A stretch of DNA of 20,395 nt, from NCBI GenBank assembly GCA_016280485.1, contig JAEEGU010000132.1:1-20395 (forward strand), read 5' to 3'. The translations under genes and the position numbers were made by a program. Positions 1-8,800 of the stretch are shown piece after piece. Every line of letters begins with the position of its first letter. The stretch's first letter is position 1. Under the pieces are notes generated by a model. That model was not told where the DNA came from and made no database searches. It was given only the letters and a program-made list of their open reading frames with translations. Source of the DNA: Bacillota bacterium (GTDB taxonomy: Bacteria > Bacillota > Clostridia > Peptostreptococcales > Anaerovoracaceae).

Positions 1-556
1 CCCGAACCCGGCATTTTCGACAGAGGCGGCGATTACAGAGCTTGCGACAGGCGAAGCACTTGTGTCCTTCCTCGACGAAGGCGGTGCGCCAAGCATAGTT
101 GAACGCTGTTTCATACTGCCACCGCAGTCAAAGACGGGCACGCTTGATACAGCTGACCGCAAGGCGGAAATCGAGGGCTGCCCGCTGAAATCAAAGTACA
201 GCGAGCTAGTGGACAATGAGAGCGCTTACGAGGTTCTTAGCGGCAGAAAAGAGGAAGAGCTTGCGGGAGCGCAGGCAGCAAAGGATGCCGCTGAGGCAGA
301 AAAGCTTGCCGCAAAAGAGGCAGCCGCAGCAGAAAAAGCGGCCGCAAAGGAAGCAGAAAAGAAGGCAAAGACCGTTCAGCGAATTGCCGGAAATACAAGC
401 GCAGCCGCAGGCCGCGCAGTGGCGCGCAGCGTGACAAAGAGCATGTTCGGATCCTCATCCGGAGTTGCAGGCAGCGTCGCTCAGACAATGCTCGGCTCCA
501 TCGGCAAGGAAATGGGCGGCTCAATCATAAGAGGGCTGTTTGGGACAAAGAAATAG
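1..556 (+). CDS. YjgR/DUF853 family HerA-like ATPase, C-terminal part
   Basis: The reading frame is open from base 2, so this is the last 184 residues of a protein that starts outside the window. The opening stretch (NPAF..EAAITEL..GEALVSFLDE.G.P..VER.FILPPQS) matches what I know of the C-terminal end of YjgR-type (DUF853) HerA/FtsK-like P-loop ATPases, where it is followed by a conserved segment with an 'ESAYE.L' motif, also present here. After that comes an Ala/Lys/Glu-rich stretch likely to form a helix or coiled coil, then a Gly/Ser-rich tail ending in IIRGLFGTKK, again typical of the family. The Walker motifs lie upstream and cannot be seen. The physiological role of YjgR is not well established. 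The stop is 30 bp before mtnA with no visible terminator, so the two may be cotranscribed. Confidence 0.82.
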   Translation, partial: PNPAFSTEAAITELATGEALVSFLDEGGAPSIVERCFILPPQSKTGTLDTADRKAEIEGCPLKSKYSELVDNESAYEVLSGRKEEELAGAQAAKDAAEAEKLAAKEAAAAEKAAAKEAEKKAKTVQRIAGNTSAAAGRAVARSVTKSMFGSSSGVAGSVAQTMLGSIGKEMGGSIIRGLFGTKK

Positions 557-586
557 ATTAACCGATAAAAATAGTGAGGTGTTAAT

Positions 587-1723
587 ATGGTTGGGAATAA
601 GGAAAAAGCTCCCAAAGATGTTACACATGTTGAAAATGTGCGGCTTTCGGAGAATGGGCACAGTATTGTGATACTTGATCAGAGTGCGCTGCCGAATAGG
701 ACCGAATATCTGACGCTTTCGACATTAAAGGAATTTTATGATGCAATATTCACCTTAAAGGTGCGCGGAGCTCCGTGCATCGGAATCTTTGCGGGCTATG
801 CGATGGCGGTTCTTGCGAGCCACGTGGCACAAGAGATGGCACCGAAAATCAAGAACCCTGAAGAATTCTCAAAGGCGGATTTTGAAAGCTTTTTCGGCAG
901 GCTTTCGGCGCTCGGCGAGGAGCTCAATTCCTCGCGGCCTACGGCGGTGAACTTAAGCTATGCCATAAGGCGCATGCTGGGCGCGGCGCAGGCAGCTTAC
1001 GCTAGTGAGGGACTTAAATCTCCGGAGGAGCTGACAGAAAGGCTTAGGAGTGAAGCAACCGCCATCCATAAGGAAGACATAGAAATGTGCCGCAAGATTG
1101 CGGAAGCGGGGCTCACACTAATAAAGGACGGCGACGGCATACTTACGCACTGCAACGCAGGGCCGCTTGCGACATCGCGCTACGGGACGGCGCTTGGACC
1201 GATTCTTCTCGGAAAAGAGAGAGGCCTGGAGTTTCATGTGTTCGCGGACGAGACGAGGCCGCTTCTCCAGGGAGCAAGGCTCACAAGCTACGAGCTTTCA
1301 AAAGCGGGCGTAGATGTGACGCTCATCTGCGACAATATGGCATCAATTGTGATGAAGAGTGGAAAGGTGCAGGCTTGCTTTGTCGGCTGTGACCGTGTGG
1401 CGGCAAACGGCGATACGGCAAATAAAATCGGCACAAGCGGCGTCGCAATCCTTGCAAAGCATTACGGCATACCGTTTTATGTCTTAGGACCGAGCAGCAC
1501 GATTGATATGGCGACCAAAACCGGCGCAGACATCGTAATTGAAGAACGCAACCCGGACGAAATAAAGAAAAAATTTTACGCAGAGCCTATGGCACTCCCG
1601 GAGGTAAAATGCTACAATCCGGCATTTGATGTGACGGATCACGAGCTTATCACCGCGATTGTGACCGAAAAGGGGGTCATCCGGCCACCGTATGAGGAGG
1701 CTTTTAGGGCGCTGTTTGGATAG
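587..1723 (+). CDS. mtnA: S-methyl-5-thioribose-1-phosphate isomerase
   Basis: This 378-residue protein belongs to the MtnA/eIF2B-like family. MtnA converts 5-methylthioribose-1-phosphate to 5-methylthioribulose-1-phosphate in methionine salvage. Visible motifs are VRGAPCIGI near the N-terminus, RPTAVNLSYAI, ILTHCNAGPLAT, ADETRPLLQGARLT and GCDRVAANGDTANKIGT. The catalytic pair known from Bacillus MtnA (Cys160, Asp240) corresponds to Cys189 and Asp269 here, with the same spacing of 80. The Ala-Asn-Gly-Asp-Thr-Ala-Asn-Lys-Ile-Gly signature favours MtnA over the ribose-1,5-bisphosphate isomerase branch. The ATG has a GAGGTG ribosome site 6-7 nt upstream. No other methionine-salvage gene is adjacent, so the enzyme may work with unlinked genes or in a 5-deoxyribose/DHAP-shunt type route; that is inference. 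The stop codon directly abuts a palindromic repeat. Confidence 0.93.
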   Translation: MVGNKEKAPKDVTHVENVRLSENGHSIVILDQSALPNRTEYLTLSTLKEFYDAIFTLKVRGAPCIGIFAGYAMAVLASHVAQEMAPKIKNPEEFSKADFESFFGRLSALGEELNSSRPTAVNLSYAIRRMLGAAQAAYASEGLKSPEELTERLRSEATAIHKEDIEMCRKIAEAGLTLIKDGDGILTHCNAGPLATSRYGTALGPILLGKERGLEFHVFADETRPLLQGARLTSYELSKAGVDVTLICDNMASIVMKSGKVQACFVGCDRVAANGDTANKIGTSGVAILAKHYGIPFYVLGPSSTIDMATKTGADIVIEERNPDEIKKKFYAEPMALPEVKCYNPAFDVTDHELITAIVTEKGVIRPPYEEAFRALFG

Positions 1724-1771
1724 CACCTCATCCGGCACTGACGTGCCACCTTCCCCTCAAAGGGAAGGCTT
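1724..1771. repeat. REP-like palindromic element after mtnA
   Basis: This short element consists of CACCTCATCC, a hairpin GGCAC-TGAC-GTGCC (1734-1747) and a second hairpin CCTTCCC-CTCAAA-GGGAAGG (1749-1768). It begins immediately after the mtnA TAG. From memory it resembles the abundant 'AAGCCTTCCC...GATGAGGTG' intergenic repeats of many gut Clostridia. Neither side of the hairpin has a run of T in the right place, so it is not a canonical intrinsic terminator, though it may slow transcription or protect the mRNA 3' end. Confidence 0.6.
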
Positions 1772-1778
1772 AAAAAAA

Positions 1779-1856
1779 CAACAACCATCAAAGAATAAAT
1801 AAATCAACAACCATCAAAGAATAAATAAGGCAACAAACATCAAAAACAAAAAAAGA
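1779..1856. repeat. 26-bp tandem repeat, three copies
   Basis: Copies start at 1779, 1805 and 1831. The first two are identical over 24 of 26 bases (CAACAACCATCAAAGAATAA then ATAA plus two variable bases). The third keeps CAACAAaCATCAAA and then degenerates into an A-rich run that ends just before the ribosome site of the next gene. The array is very poor in G on the plus strand. It occupies most of the space between the REP-like element and the lipoprotein gene. I see no promoter inside it. Confidence 0.85.
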
Positions 1857-1870
1857 AAAGAGGGATACGA

Positions 1871-2809
1871 ATGAAAAGGAAGTTATGCTTGATCGTGGCG
1901 CTGATGATGGCGCTTACATTTACAGTTGGATTAACAGGCTGCGGAGAGACACCGGCGGCGAATCCTGAGCCTGTTAACATCGCAGACCTTGAAGGACCGG
2001 ATCTTCACTTCACACCGGAGGACTGGCCAAGGATTGACGGAGCGACAGCGCTTGCACCTTATTACGAGGCTATGGCGGCAGAGCTTCTGGGCATGGACAT
2101 CGAAGAGGCGAGACAGTATGTGCTCTGCAACAAGACTGACGGCGCTTACGAAAATCTTCTCGCAGGCGAGGTAGACATGATTTTCTGCTCGCTCCCAAGC
2201 GAATATTTCAAGCAGTGCGCAATCGATCAGGGCTTTGAATACGATATGACGCCTTTCTTAAACGGAGCGTTCGTATTCTTCGTAAACAAGGATAACCCTG
2301 TTGACAGCATCACATTAAAGCAGGCGCACGACATCTATGCAGGCAAGATTACTAACTGGTCAGAGCTTGGCGGAAAGGACGAACCGATTGTCGCTTTCCA
2401 AAGACCTAACAATTCCGGCAGCCAGACAGGACTTTACGAATATATAATCTCCGAAGACGAGCTGATGGAAGCACCGAGTGAACAGGTATTTGGCGCAATG
2501 GACGAGATTGTTGATGCGGTAAGCTCTTACGACAACGGCAAGGGCTCAATCGGATATTCGTATTACTACTATGTAACGAACATGCATTACCAGGAGGACA
2601 TAAAGCTTCTGGCAATCAACGATATCCTGCCTAGCGACGAAACCATCGCAAACGGCACTTATCCGATTATCAACCCAAGCTATGTAATTATCGATGCAAA
2701 GACACCTGCAGACAGTCCGCTTCGCGACATCATCGCGTGGATTGTTTCCGAAAAGGGACAGTATGTAGGAAAGCAGGCAGGCTATGTGCCTCGCGAGGAA
2801 TGCGAATAG
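1871..2809 (+). CDS. PstS-like substrate-binding lipoprotein
   Basis: The 312-residue protein starts with a lipoprotein signal peptide (MKRKL, hydrophobic core, lipobox LTGC, lipidated Cys24), so it should sit on the outer face of the membrane. The mature part resembles the PstS-like periplasmic-binding fold: a DGATAL.P loop near the start, FFVNKDNPV, a TNWSELGG segment and RPNNSGSQT (Arg178, Ser182-Thr186), which parallels the phosphate-contacting R...SGT region of PstS. PstS normally delivers phosphate to PstCAB, but no ABC permease or ATPase gene is nearby, so the ligand is unproven and a sensing or scavenging role is possible. A purine-rich GAAAAGAGGG precedes the ATG. The gene is followed 26 bp later by another lipoprotein gene, probably in one operon. 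Confidence 0.75.
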   Translation: MKRKLCLIVALMMALTFTVGLTGCGETPAANPEPVNIADLEGPDLHFTPEDWPRIDGATALAPYYEAMAAELLGMDIEEARQYVLCNKTDGAYENLLAGEVDMIFCSLPSEYFKQCAIDQGFEYDMTPFLNGAFVFFVNKDNPVDSITLKQAHDIYAGKITNWSELGGKDEPIVAFQRPNNSGSQTGLYEYIISEDELMEAPSEQVFGAMDEIVDAVSSYDNGKGSIGYSYYYYVTNMHYQEDIKLLAINDILPSDETIANGTYPIINPSYVIIDAKTPADSPLRDIIAWIVSEKGQYVGKQAGYVPREECE

Positions 2810-2835
2810 CTTTGTAGTAAACAAAGGAGAACAAA

Positions 2836-4572
2836 ATGAAAAAGAAAATAAGCATCATATTGGTGCTCTGTATGGTTCTTGCGAGCCTCAGCTTTATGAC
2901 GGCTTGCGAGCCTTCCGGCACACCTGCACCTAATCCCGATTCGGATTATGCAAAGGCTCTTGCCATGATGAAGGAAATGCCTTATCACGGAAACAGCGTG
3001 CACAGTCTGAAGGCAAAAAAAGGTTACTATCGTCTGAACAACATCGATTGTCAGTTCATTCAGCCGGAGGGCGAAAATATCGGAGTCAGCAGCAACTTTA
3101 TAAAGATTTCGGGGCTCAAGGACAAGGAAATCCAGAGTAAAATCAACAATAAGATCAAAAGCACCTTCTATGAGCTTTTGGAAGATAAATCCCTGGGACT
3201 TGCAGTCGGTGAAAAGATAAAGGAAAAAGAATACCTGAACATGAATGCAAAATATACGAACTATGTTTACAGCAACGTATATTACAATGCAAACAATGTC
3301 TTTTCCGTGCAGCTCCACAGATCGCTAGAGGTAGATGTACCGGGCAATGAGTATTCTGACTACTTTGCAAAGACGGTAATCCTCAATTTTGACCTTGCAA
3401 CGGGCGAGCTTTTAAACCTCGGCGACTGCTTTGAGGATGGATTTGATTACGTTACACTTATCAACAATCAGATTGTGGGATTCGCCGATAAGATGGGCTA
3501 TGCGGATGACGGCGGTTACGACTACGAAAGCGGTAATTACCTATGCGTAGGCAGCAATTTCGAAACCATCTGGCCGGATATTCAGTTCTATCCGTCCTCA
3601 TGGAATGACACCGTGACAATCGTTGTAGACAACAAAACAAAGGGCTTTGAAACCATGACATCGTCCGATTATTTCACGCTTGAGCTTGAAAACGGAACGG
3701 CAATCGCAGAGCGCTTTGCAACCGATGAGTCACTCTTTACCGATGATACCGAAAATTACAGCCTTACATACTTTAACAGCTCTTCAAAGCTTAGCGATTA
3801 TTATAACGAAGAGGAAAACTCGAAAGTGTCGGAAATCGTAGGCCCTATAGAGGATGAGAGCGATTATTCATATTATGTAAAGGCAAAATGTCCGCTGGAT
3901 GCTCCGGAAAAGGTTCTGGAATTCGTAAAGAGCGAGTTCAAAGACTCTGATGGCTTTAGCAAAAGAGCAAAGGAATGGTATCAGGAAAGGGTAATCGACT
4001 CGCACTTTGGCGGCGAGGAATATGACATTTCAAACTACGAAGTCTGGGCATCCGGATACATGTACGCTAACAGAGTAGGAGACTACTACAGCGCGAGATC
4101 CGAAAGATCCTTAACCGCCTGGAATCCGAACGAATCAAGGAGCAACTTCTATCAGGAGCTTCTCTATAAGACCTTTGATTTAAATGGAAATGAAATTACA
4201 GTAAAAGATATCTTCAAGAAGGGTACGGATTACGAGCTGTTGCTCGCAAACATTTTCTTCGACAGATTTAAAAAGGATGCGGAAAGCTGCCTTGATTACG
4301 GATATGAAAGCGATCAGTGGTATGCATGGCAGGCTTATGAGGAGAGCGAGTTCTATGACCTTGCCGAGAAACTGGTAAAGGATATTAACGGAATAGAGCT
4401 CGGAAGCGATACAATCTATTTCTCCTACAATGACAAGATAAAGATTCTCGAAGAATGGATGGGTGATTCCGCATATGAAGACAACGGATCGCGTCTCCGC
4501 ATGCTGTCAGACAGCTTTGGTTACATGGTAAGCTATGAAGACATCGGCTGGCAGAACTTAAATATCATCTAG
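2836..4572 (+). CDS. Lipoprotein with two DUF3298/RsiV-like domains
   Basis: The 578-residue protein has a type II signal peptide with lipobox MTAC (Cys24), then Pro-rich linker residues. Two similar halves follow. The first carries NNVFSVQLHRS and a segment with NFDLATGELLNLGDCF (about 174-215). The second carries RSERSLTAWNP and TFDLNGNEITVKDIF (about 425-475). This pattern of 'n.D..TG..l.l.D.F' after a strand-rich region is typical of DUF3298/DUF4163 domains of RsiV and PdaC-like extracellular proteins. Function is unknown; RsiV itself is a lysozyme-sensing anti-sigma factor, but there is no cytoplasmic anti-sigma domain or adjacent sigma factor here. The AAAGGAG site is 6 nt before the ATG. 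The 3' end overlaps convergent dinB by 8 bp. Confidence 0.68.
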   Translation: MKKKISIILVLCMVLASLSFMTACEPSGTPAPNPDSDYAKALAMMKEMPYHGNSVHSLKAKKGYYRLNNIDCQFIQPEGENIGVSSNFIKISGLKDKEIQSKINNKIKSTFYELLEDKSLGLAVGEKIKEKEYLNMNAKYTNYVYSNVYYNANNVFSVQLHRSLEVDVPGNEYSDYFAKTVILNFDLATGELLNLGDCFEDGFDYVTLINNQIVGFADKMGYADDGGYDYESGNYLCVGSNFETIWPDIQFYPSSWNDTVTIVVDNKTKGFETMTSSDYFTLELENGTAIAERFATDESLFTDDTENYSLTYFNSSSKLSDYYNEEENSKVSEIVGPIEDESDYSYYVKAKCPLDAPEKVLEFVKSEFKDSDGFSKRAKEWYQERVIDSHFGGEEYDISNYEVWASGYMYANRVGDYYSARSERSLTAWNPNESRSNFYQELLYKTFDLNGNEITVKDIFKKGTDYELLLANIFFDRFKKDAESCLDYGYESDQWYAWQAYEESEFYDLAEKLVKDINGIELGSDTIYFSYNDKIKILEEWMGDSAYEDNGSRLRMLSDSFGYMVSYEDIGWQNLNII

Positions 4573-5809
4573 GCTTTTTTGAATAATCCCGGGTGGTAAC
4601 GTGGCCGACGGAATCGCGGCCGAACTTATTACGAATTTGAGCGAGAGCATTTTCGAGTGCCTCGCTCTTTTTTTTGTTTTTGACGCTTTCTTCAGGTTCG
4701 ATAAGCTGAGAATCGCCGCCCAAATCTCCACCAAGGAAGCTAAGCTGCTCTGCGGCTTCCGTCACAAGGCCCGAGAGGGACACGCCGATGAGACGCAGTG
4801 GCTCGCCGCGCCAGCCCTCCTTAAAGAGACTTTTGGAGTAAGCGTAAACCTCTTCGACAGTCTGTACGCCACCGCGAAGTCGTGCCTGATGCGAATAATA
4901 TTCAAAGTCGGAGTTCTTGAACTGGACTGTGATGACGGTCGCAATGTAGCCGGCCTTGCGCATGCGGTAAACCGCCTTTTCGCAGAGCCAGTGGAGAATG
5001 GGAGCCGCTTCTTCGGGAGACTCGATATCGGTGCGGGTTGTCATGGAGTGGCCTATGGATTTGTCCTTCGCATCGTAATGTAGCAGTACGGGCGAATCAT
5101 CGATGCCGTTCGCATATTCCCACAGCATGCGGCCCTGAGTCTTAAGTATTCCCGAAATCATCTCCGGGTCTGCCTTAGCCAAATCGCCGATGGTGTTTAT
5201 GTTGATATTGCGAAGCTTTCTAACGGATTTCCTGCCGCACATAAAGAGGTCAGCTATGTCAAGTGGCCACATCTTTTTTTCGATTTCCTCTGGCCAGAGC
5301 GTGTGGACGCGGTCGGGCTTTTCAAAGTCGGATGCCATTTTTGCAAGAAGCTTATTAGGGCCAAGGCCTACGTTTACCGTAAAGCCCAGCTCTTCACGGA
5401 TTCGGCGGTTAATTTCCTTGGCAACACTAAGAGGCTCTCCGTAGAGAGCCTCACAGCCTGTATAATCGATGAAACATTCGTCTATGCTATATCGCTCCAC
5501 GAGGGGAGAATATTCGCACAGAAGCTCATACATGCGGTCGGAATGGTATTTATAAAGCTCGAAATCAGGAAAGAATGAAACTAAGTTAGGGCATGCCTTC
5601 CTGGCAGAGTAAATCGTATCGGCAGTCTTTATTCCGTATTTCTTTGCGGGAGTGGATTTTGCAAGGACAATTGCATGCCTCGAATCATCCTCGCCCGCCG
5701 AAATTACACTCGGTATTTCCCTAATGTCGGTAGGATATCCCTCGCTGAGAAGCTTGATCGCCGTCCAGCTCAGGAATGCCGAATTTACATCCACATGTAA
5801 TATAGCCAT
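4565..5809 (-). CDS. dinB: Y-family DNA polymerase (DNA polymerase IV-like)
   Basis: The 414-residue protein is a translesion polymerase of the DinB/UmuC family. Catalytic carboxylates are visible: Asp7 in HVDVN, and Asp110-Glu111 in ERYSIDECFIDYTG. Fingers and palm motifs follow (KSTPAKKYGI, NVGLGPNKLLAKMASDFEKPD), then a helix-hairpin-helix region (INTIGDLAKADPEMISGIL) and the little finger domain. A QLSFL stretch at 355-359 looks like a beta-clamp binding motif. The N-terminus reads VDVNSAFLSW rather than the VDMDAFFASVE of classical Pol IV, which I associate with a Clostridia subgroup. The gene begins 19 bp after the PBP stop with only a weak ribosome site, suggesting read-through from the PBP gene. 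Its last 8 bp overlap the lipoprotein gene on the other strand. Confidence 0.9.
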   Translation of the reverse strand: MAILHVDVNSAFLSWTAIKLLSEGYPTDIREIPSVISAGEDDSRHAIVLAKSTPAKKYGIKTADTIYSARKACPNLVSFFPDFELYKYHSDRMYELLCEYSPLVERYSIDECFIDYTGCEALYGEPLSVAKEINRRIREELGFTVNVGLGPNKLLAKMASDFEKPDRVHTLWPEEIEKKMWPLDIADLFMCGRKSVRKLRNININTIGDLAKADPEMISGILKTQGRMLWEYANGIDDSPVLLHYDAKDKSIGHSMTTRTDIESPEEAAPILHWLCEKAVYRMRKAGYIATVITVQFKNSDFEYYSHQARLRGGVQTVEEVYAYSKSLFKEGWRGEPLRLIGVSLSGLVTEAAEQLSFLGGDLGGDSQLIEPEESVKNKKKSEALENALAQIRNKFGRDSVGHVTTRDYSKKPR

Positions 5810-5828
5810 AGTCGTGTTTGTTTTTCTA

Positions 5829-8800
5829 TCAGTTGCCTGTCAGCCAGCTCGGCATGTCGGCATTGCCGCCATCTGTCGGAGCAGGCGTCGGGTCAGACTC
5901 CGGAGCAGGGGTAGGAGTGGTACTGCCACCACTTCCCGTATCAATCCAGCTCGGAGTATCGCTTTCGCCCGGATTTCCGCCAAGCCCGCCTTCGCCGGCA
6001 TCGGTAGATCCGCTTCCGCTCTGACCGCCGCTAGGCATTGAAGGAGTATAAGCGCCCGTCGGATCGAGACCCGAATCCGAAGTAGGATACTTGCTATGGT
6101 CAGGATTGTGGTAAGGGCAGTAGTAGTGCGGCACTTCGTATTCGATGTCGCCTACACTCGGATTAACAAGGTACGGTCTCTTTACGCCGAACTTCCATGA
6201 GGTGTTCGTGCAGTAAGGTGTAGCCAGATATCCGGAGTCGTTGCAGACCTGTACATAGGTGTGAACATCGTCGTACGTGGTCGGCTGTGTGCCGGAAATG
6301 AAGTATTCACTGCGCACGGTGCCGCGATAGTCGTATGAGCTCTCCTCGGTAGGGAGCTTGCCCGACTTTGTATCTATCGTGACGGAAATGACATCCTCAG
6401 GCTGGGATTTGAACGATCCTGCCGGCAGTCCGTCGCATGCGCGCTTCATAATCTTGCTCCAGAGCTTTGCTGCCGCATTAGAGCCTTCGGAAAGCTCGAT
6501 GTTTATATCGTTTCCAATCCAGCATGCCGCTGAGTATTGAGGCGTGAAGCCTACGAACCACGCGTCGTAGTTGTCAGTTGTGGTACCGGTCTTGCCGCCT
6601 ACAGGCTGGGTGCCGATTGCCGCACGATGTGCGATACCGCTCGAAACCGTGGAGCGGAGAATGTCTGTCATGATGAAGGCAACGCCTTCGTCACAGGCCT
6701 GCTTTGTGTAGACACTGTTCTCGAGGAGAACCTCGCCGCGTTTGTTGGTGACCTGAGTATAGCAAATAGGGGAGACGTAGAGTCCGCCATTTGCATATGT
6801 ACCGTAAGCACTTGCCATCTCGAGCGGCGATTCGCCGTTTGTCATACCGCCGAGCGCCAGTGCAGCAGGGTTCATGTCGTTGTTATCGCCGGTCTCCACG
6901 ATATGTGAAAGACCGAATTTCTTTGCATAGTCTGCCGCATATTCAGCGCCCACCTGGAAGAAGACCTTTACGGCGCAGACGTTTACGGACTGCTCAACCG
7001 CGGTACGAAGTGTGTAAAGTCCGCGATAGCCGGAATACCAGTTCTTTGGCCACTGTCTGCCCTCAAGAGTCATAGGCGAGTCGTCGATGACAGAGCCTGC
7101 GGTCATATATGTACCAAAGAGTGCAGCGTAATTTTCAGAGCTGCCGTAGTTTTCAAATACAGGTGTTGAGCCGTTTCTCATGGTATCGACACTCTTTTGG
7201 AGAGCCGCACCATATACGCAGATCGGCTTTATTGAGGAACCCGGCTGACGGGTTGCGGTAGCACGGTTAAAGAGAAGTCTGCCGACTGTGTCTCTGCCGC
7301 CGACCATAGCCTGAACCTGACCGGTGTGGTAATCGGTGATTACCATTGCAGATTGCGGCTGAATAACCTTCTGCTTTAATGCATAGTGCTTGCTGTCAAC
7401 ATAGAGCCCGCTCTTGCCGTCTGCCGAGCGGATGTATTGCTGCTCGCCGTCAAAGAAGGAACCCTGGATTACGCAGTTTCCGTCGGAATCCTTTTTCTTT
7501 ACACCCTGCGGAATGAGGATGTTGCCGCCGCCGATTGAATAGAACACGCCATCCTCTATGACGAACATGTTTTTGAACTCGATAGAAACATCGCTTTCGC
7601 CGTTAACCGTCGTCTTGTAGAAGTTGAGGCGCTTGCCCTTTAAGAGCTTTAAATCGCCGTTTGGCATCCATTCATATTCGTCAGGCTGGAGATAGAAATT
7701 CTCGTCTCCTGAAATCATGTTTCCGTATGCGTAGAGCAGGAGCTTTCCGCTTTTGCCGATAACATTTCCGTTTCCGTCGTATTTAACCTTGGCAACACTC
7801 GGGAAGTTTGAAGGATCGGCATATTCCTGTTCGAGCGCCATCTGGATATCGGTATTCATGGTTGTATAAATCTGAAGACCGTTGTTGTATACGATGTCGT
7901 GCGCCTCGGAATAGTCGATGTGGCGGTCTGTCATGAAGTCCTTGATTACTTCCTCGACTACGTAATCCGCAAAGTAGGACGAAATCTCGGTGAGACTCGA
8001 CATGTTCGGATTGATGTGGGTGAGGAGGTCCTCAGCCTCTGCGGCTTCGCGCTCTTCCTTTGTGATAAGACCCTGCTCCTCCATGTTTTTGAGGGTACGC
8101 ATGCGTCTGTCCTTTGAAATGTCGCCGTTATATACATAGGTGTAGTCCGCGGATTCGTAGATGATTACATCCTTGTCCGGGTCTACGTCCTCAGGATTCA
8201 GTCTCTTTACAAGTGCAAACTTGCTCGGTGCCTTTGGCAGTGACGCAAGTGCCGCACATTCGATAAGGTCGAGCTCCTGCACGTCCTTACTGAAATAAGC
8301 CTGTGCCGCCGCCTGCACGCCGTGCGAGCCAAAGCCGAGGTCGATGGTGTTGAGATAAGCCTCAAGTATCTTTTCCTTGCTCAGCTTTTTCTCTATGCGA
8401 GTGCTGTACCATGCCTCAGCAATCTTTCTCGAAACCGAACGCTCCGACATGATGTCCGCGAGGAAGACGTTACGTGCAAGCTGCTGCGTGATGGTGGAGG
8501 TACCACCTATCTGACCGCCGGAGAAGATGGATTCCTTGATGGCACCGAAGATACGGATGATGTTAAAGCCGTGGTGCGTCCAGAAGGTTTTATCCTCGAT
8601 GGCGATAAACGCATTACAAAGGTTTTGCGGCAGGTCTGCATATTCTATGATGGTTCGGTTTTCGTAGCTCGAGCCTACCGTTGAAATAACATTGCCCTCC
8701 GCATCGTACAGAACGCTTGACTGCGCAAGCATGCTGTAGATGTTGTCAGGATCTATTTCCGGAGCATTTTTGATTATGATGCCCGCATAGACTCCTACGC

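Noticed and set aside
1749..1778. Intrinsic terminator after mtnA
   Set aside because: The GC hairpin is followed by CTTAAAAAAA rather than a T run on the plus strand, so it was called as a repeat element.
1779..1856. CRISPR array
   Set aside because: Direct tandem copies without spacers and no cas genes; a simple tandem repeat.
4601..5083. Plus-strand open frame of 160 codons opposite dinB
   Set aside because: Antisense to conserved polymerase sequence, no ribosome site and no recognisable domain.
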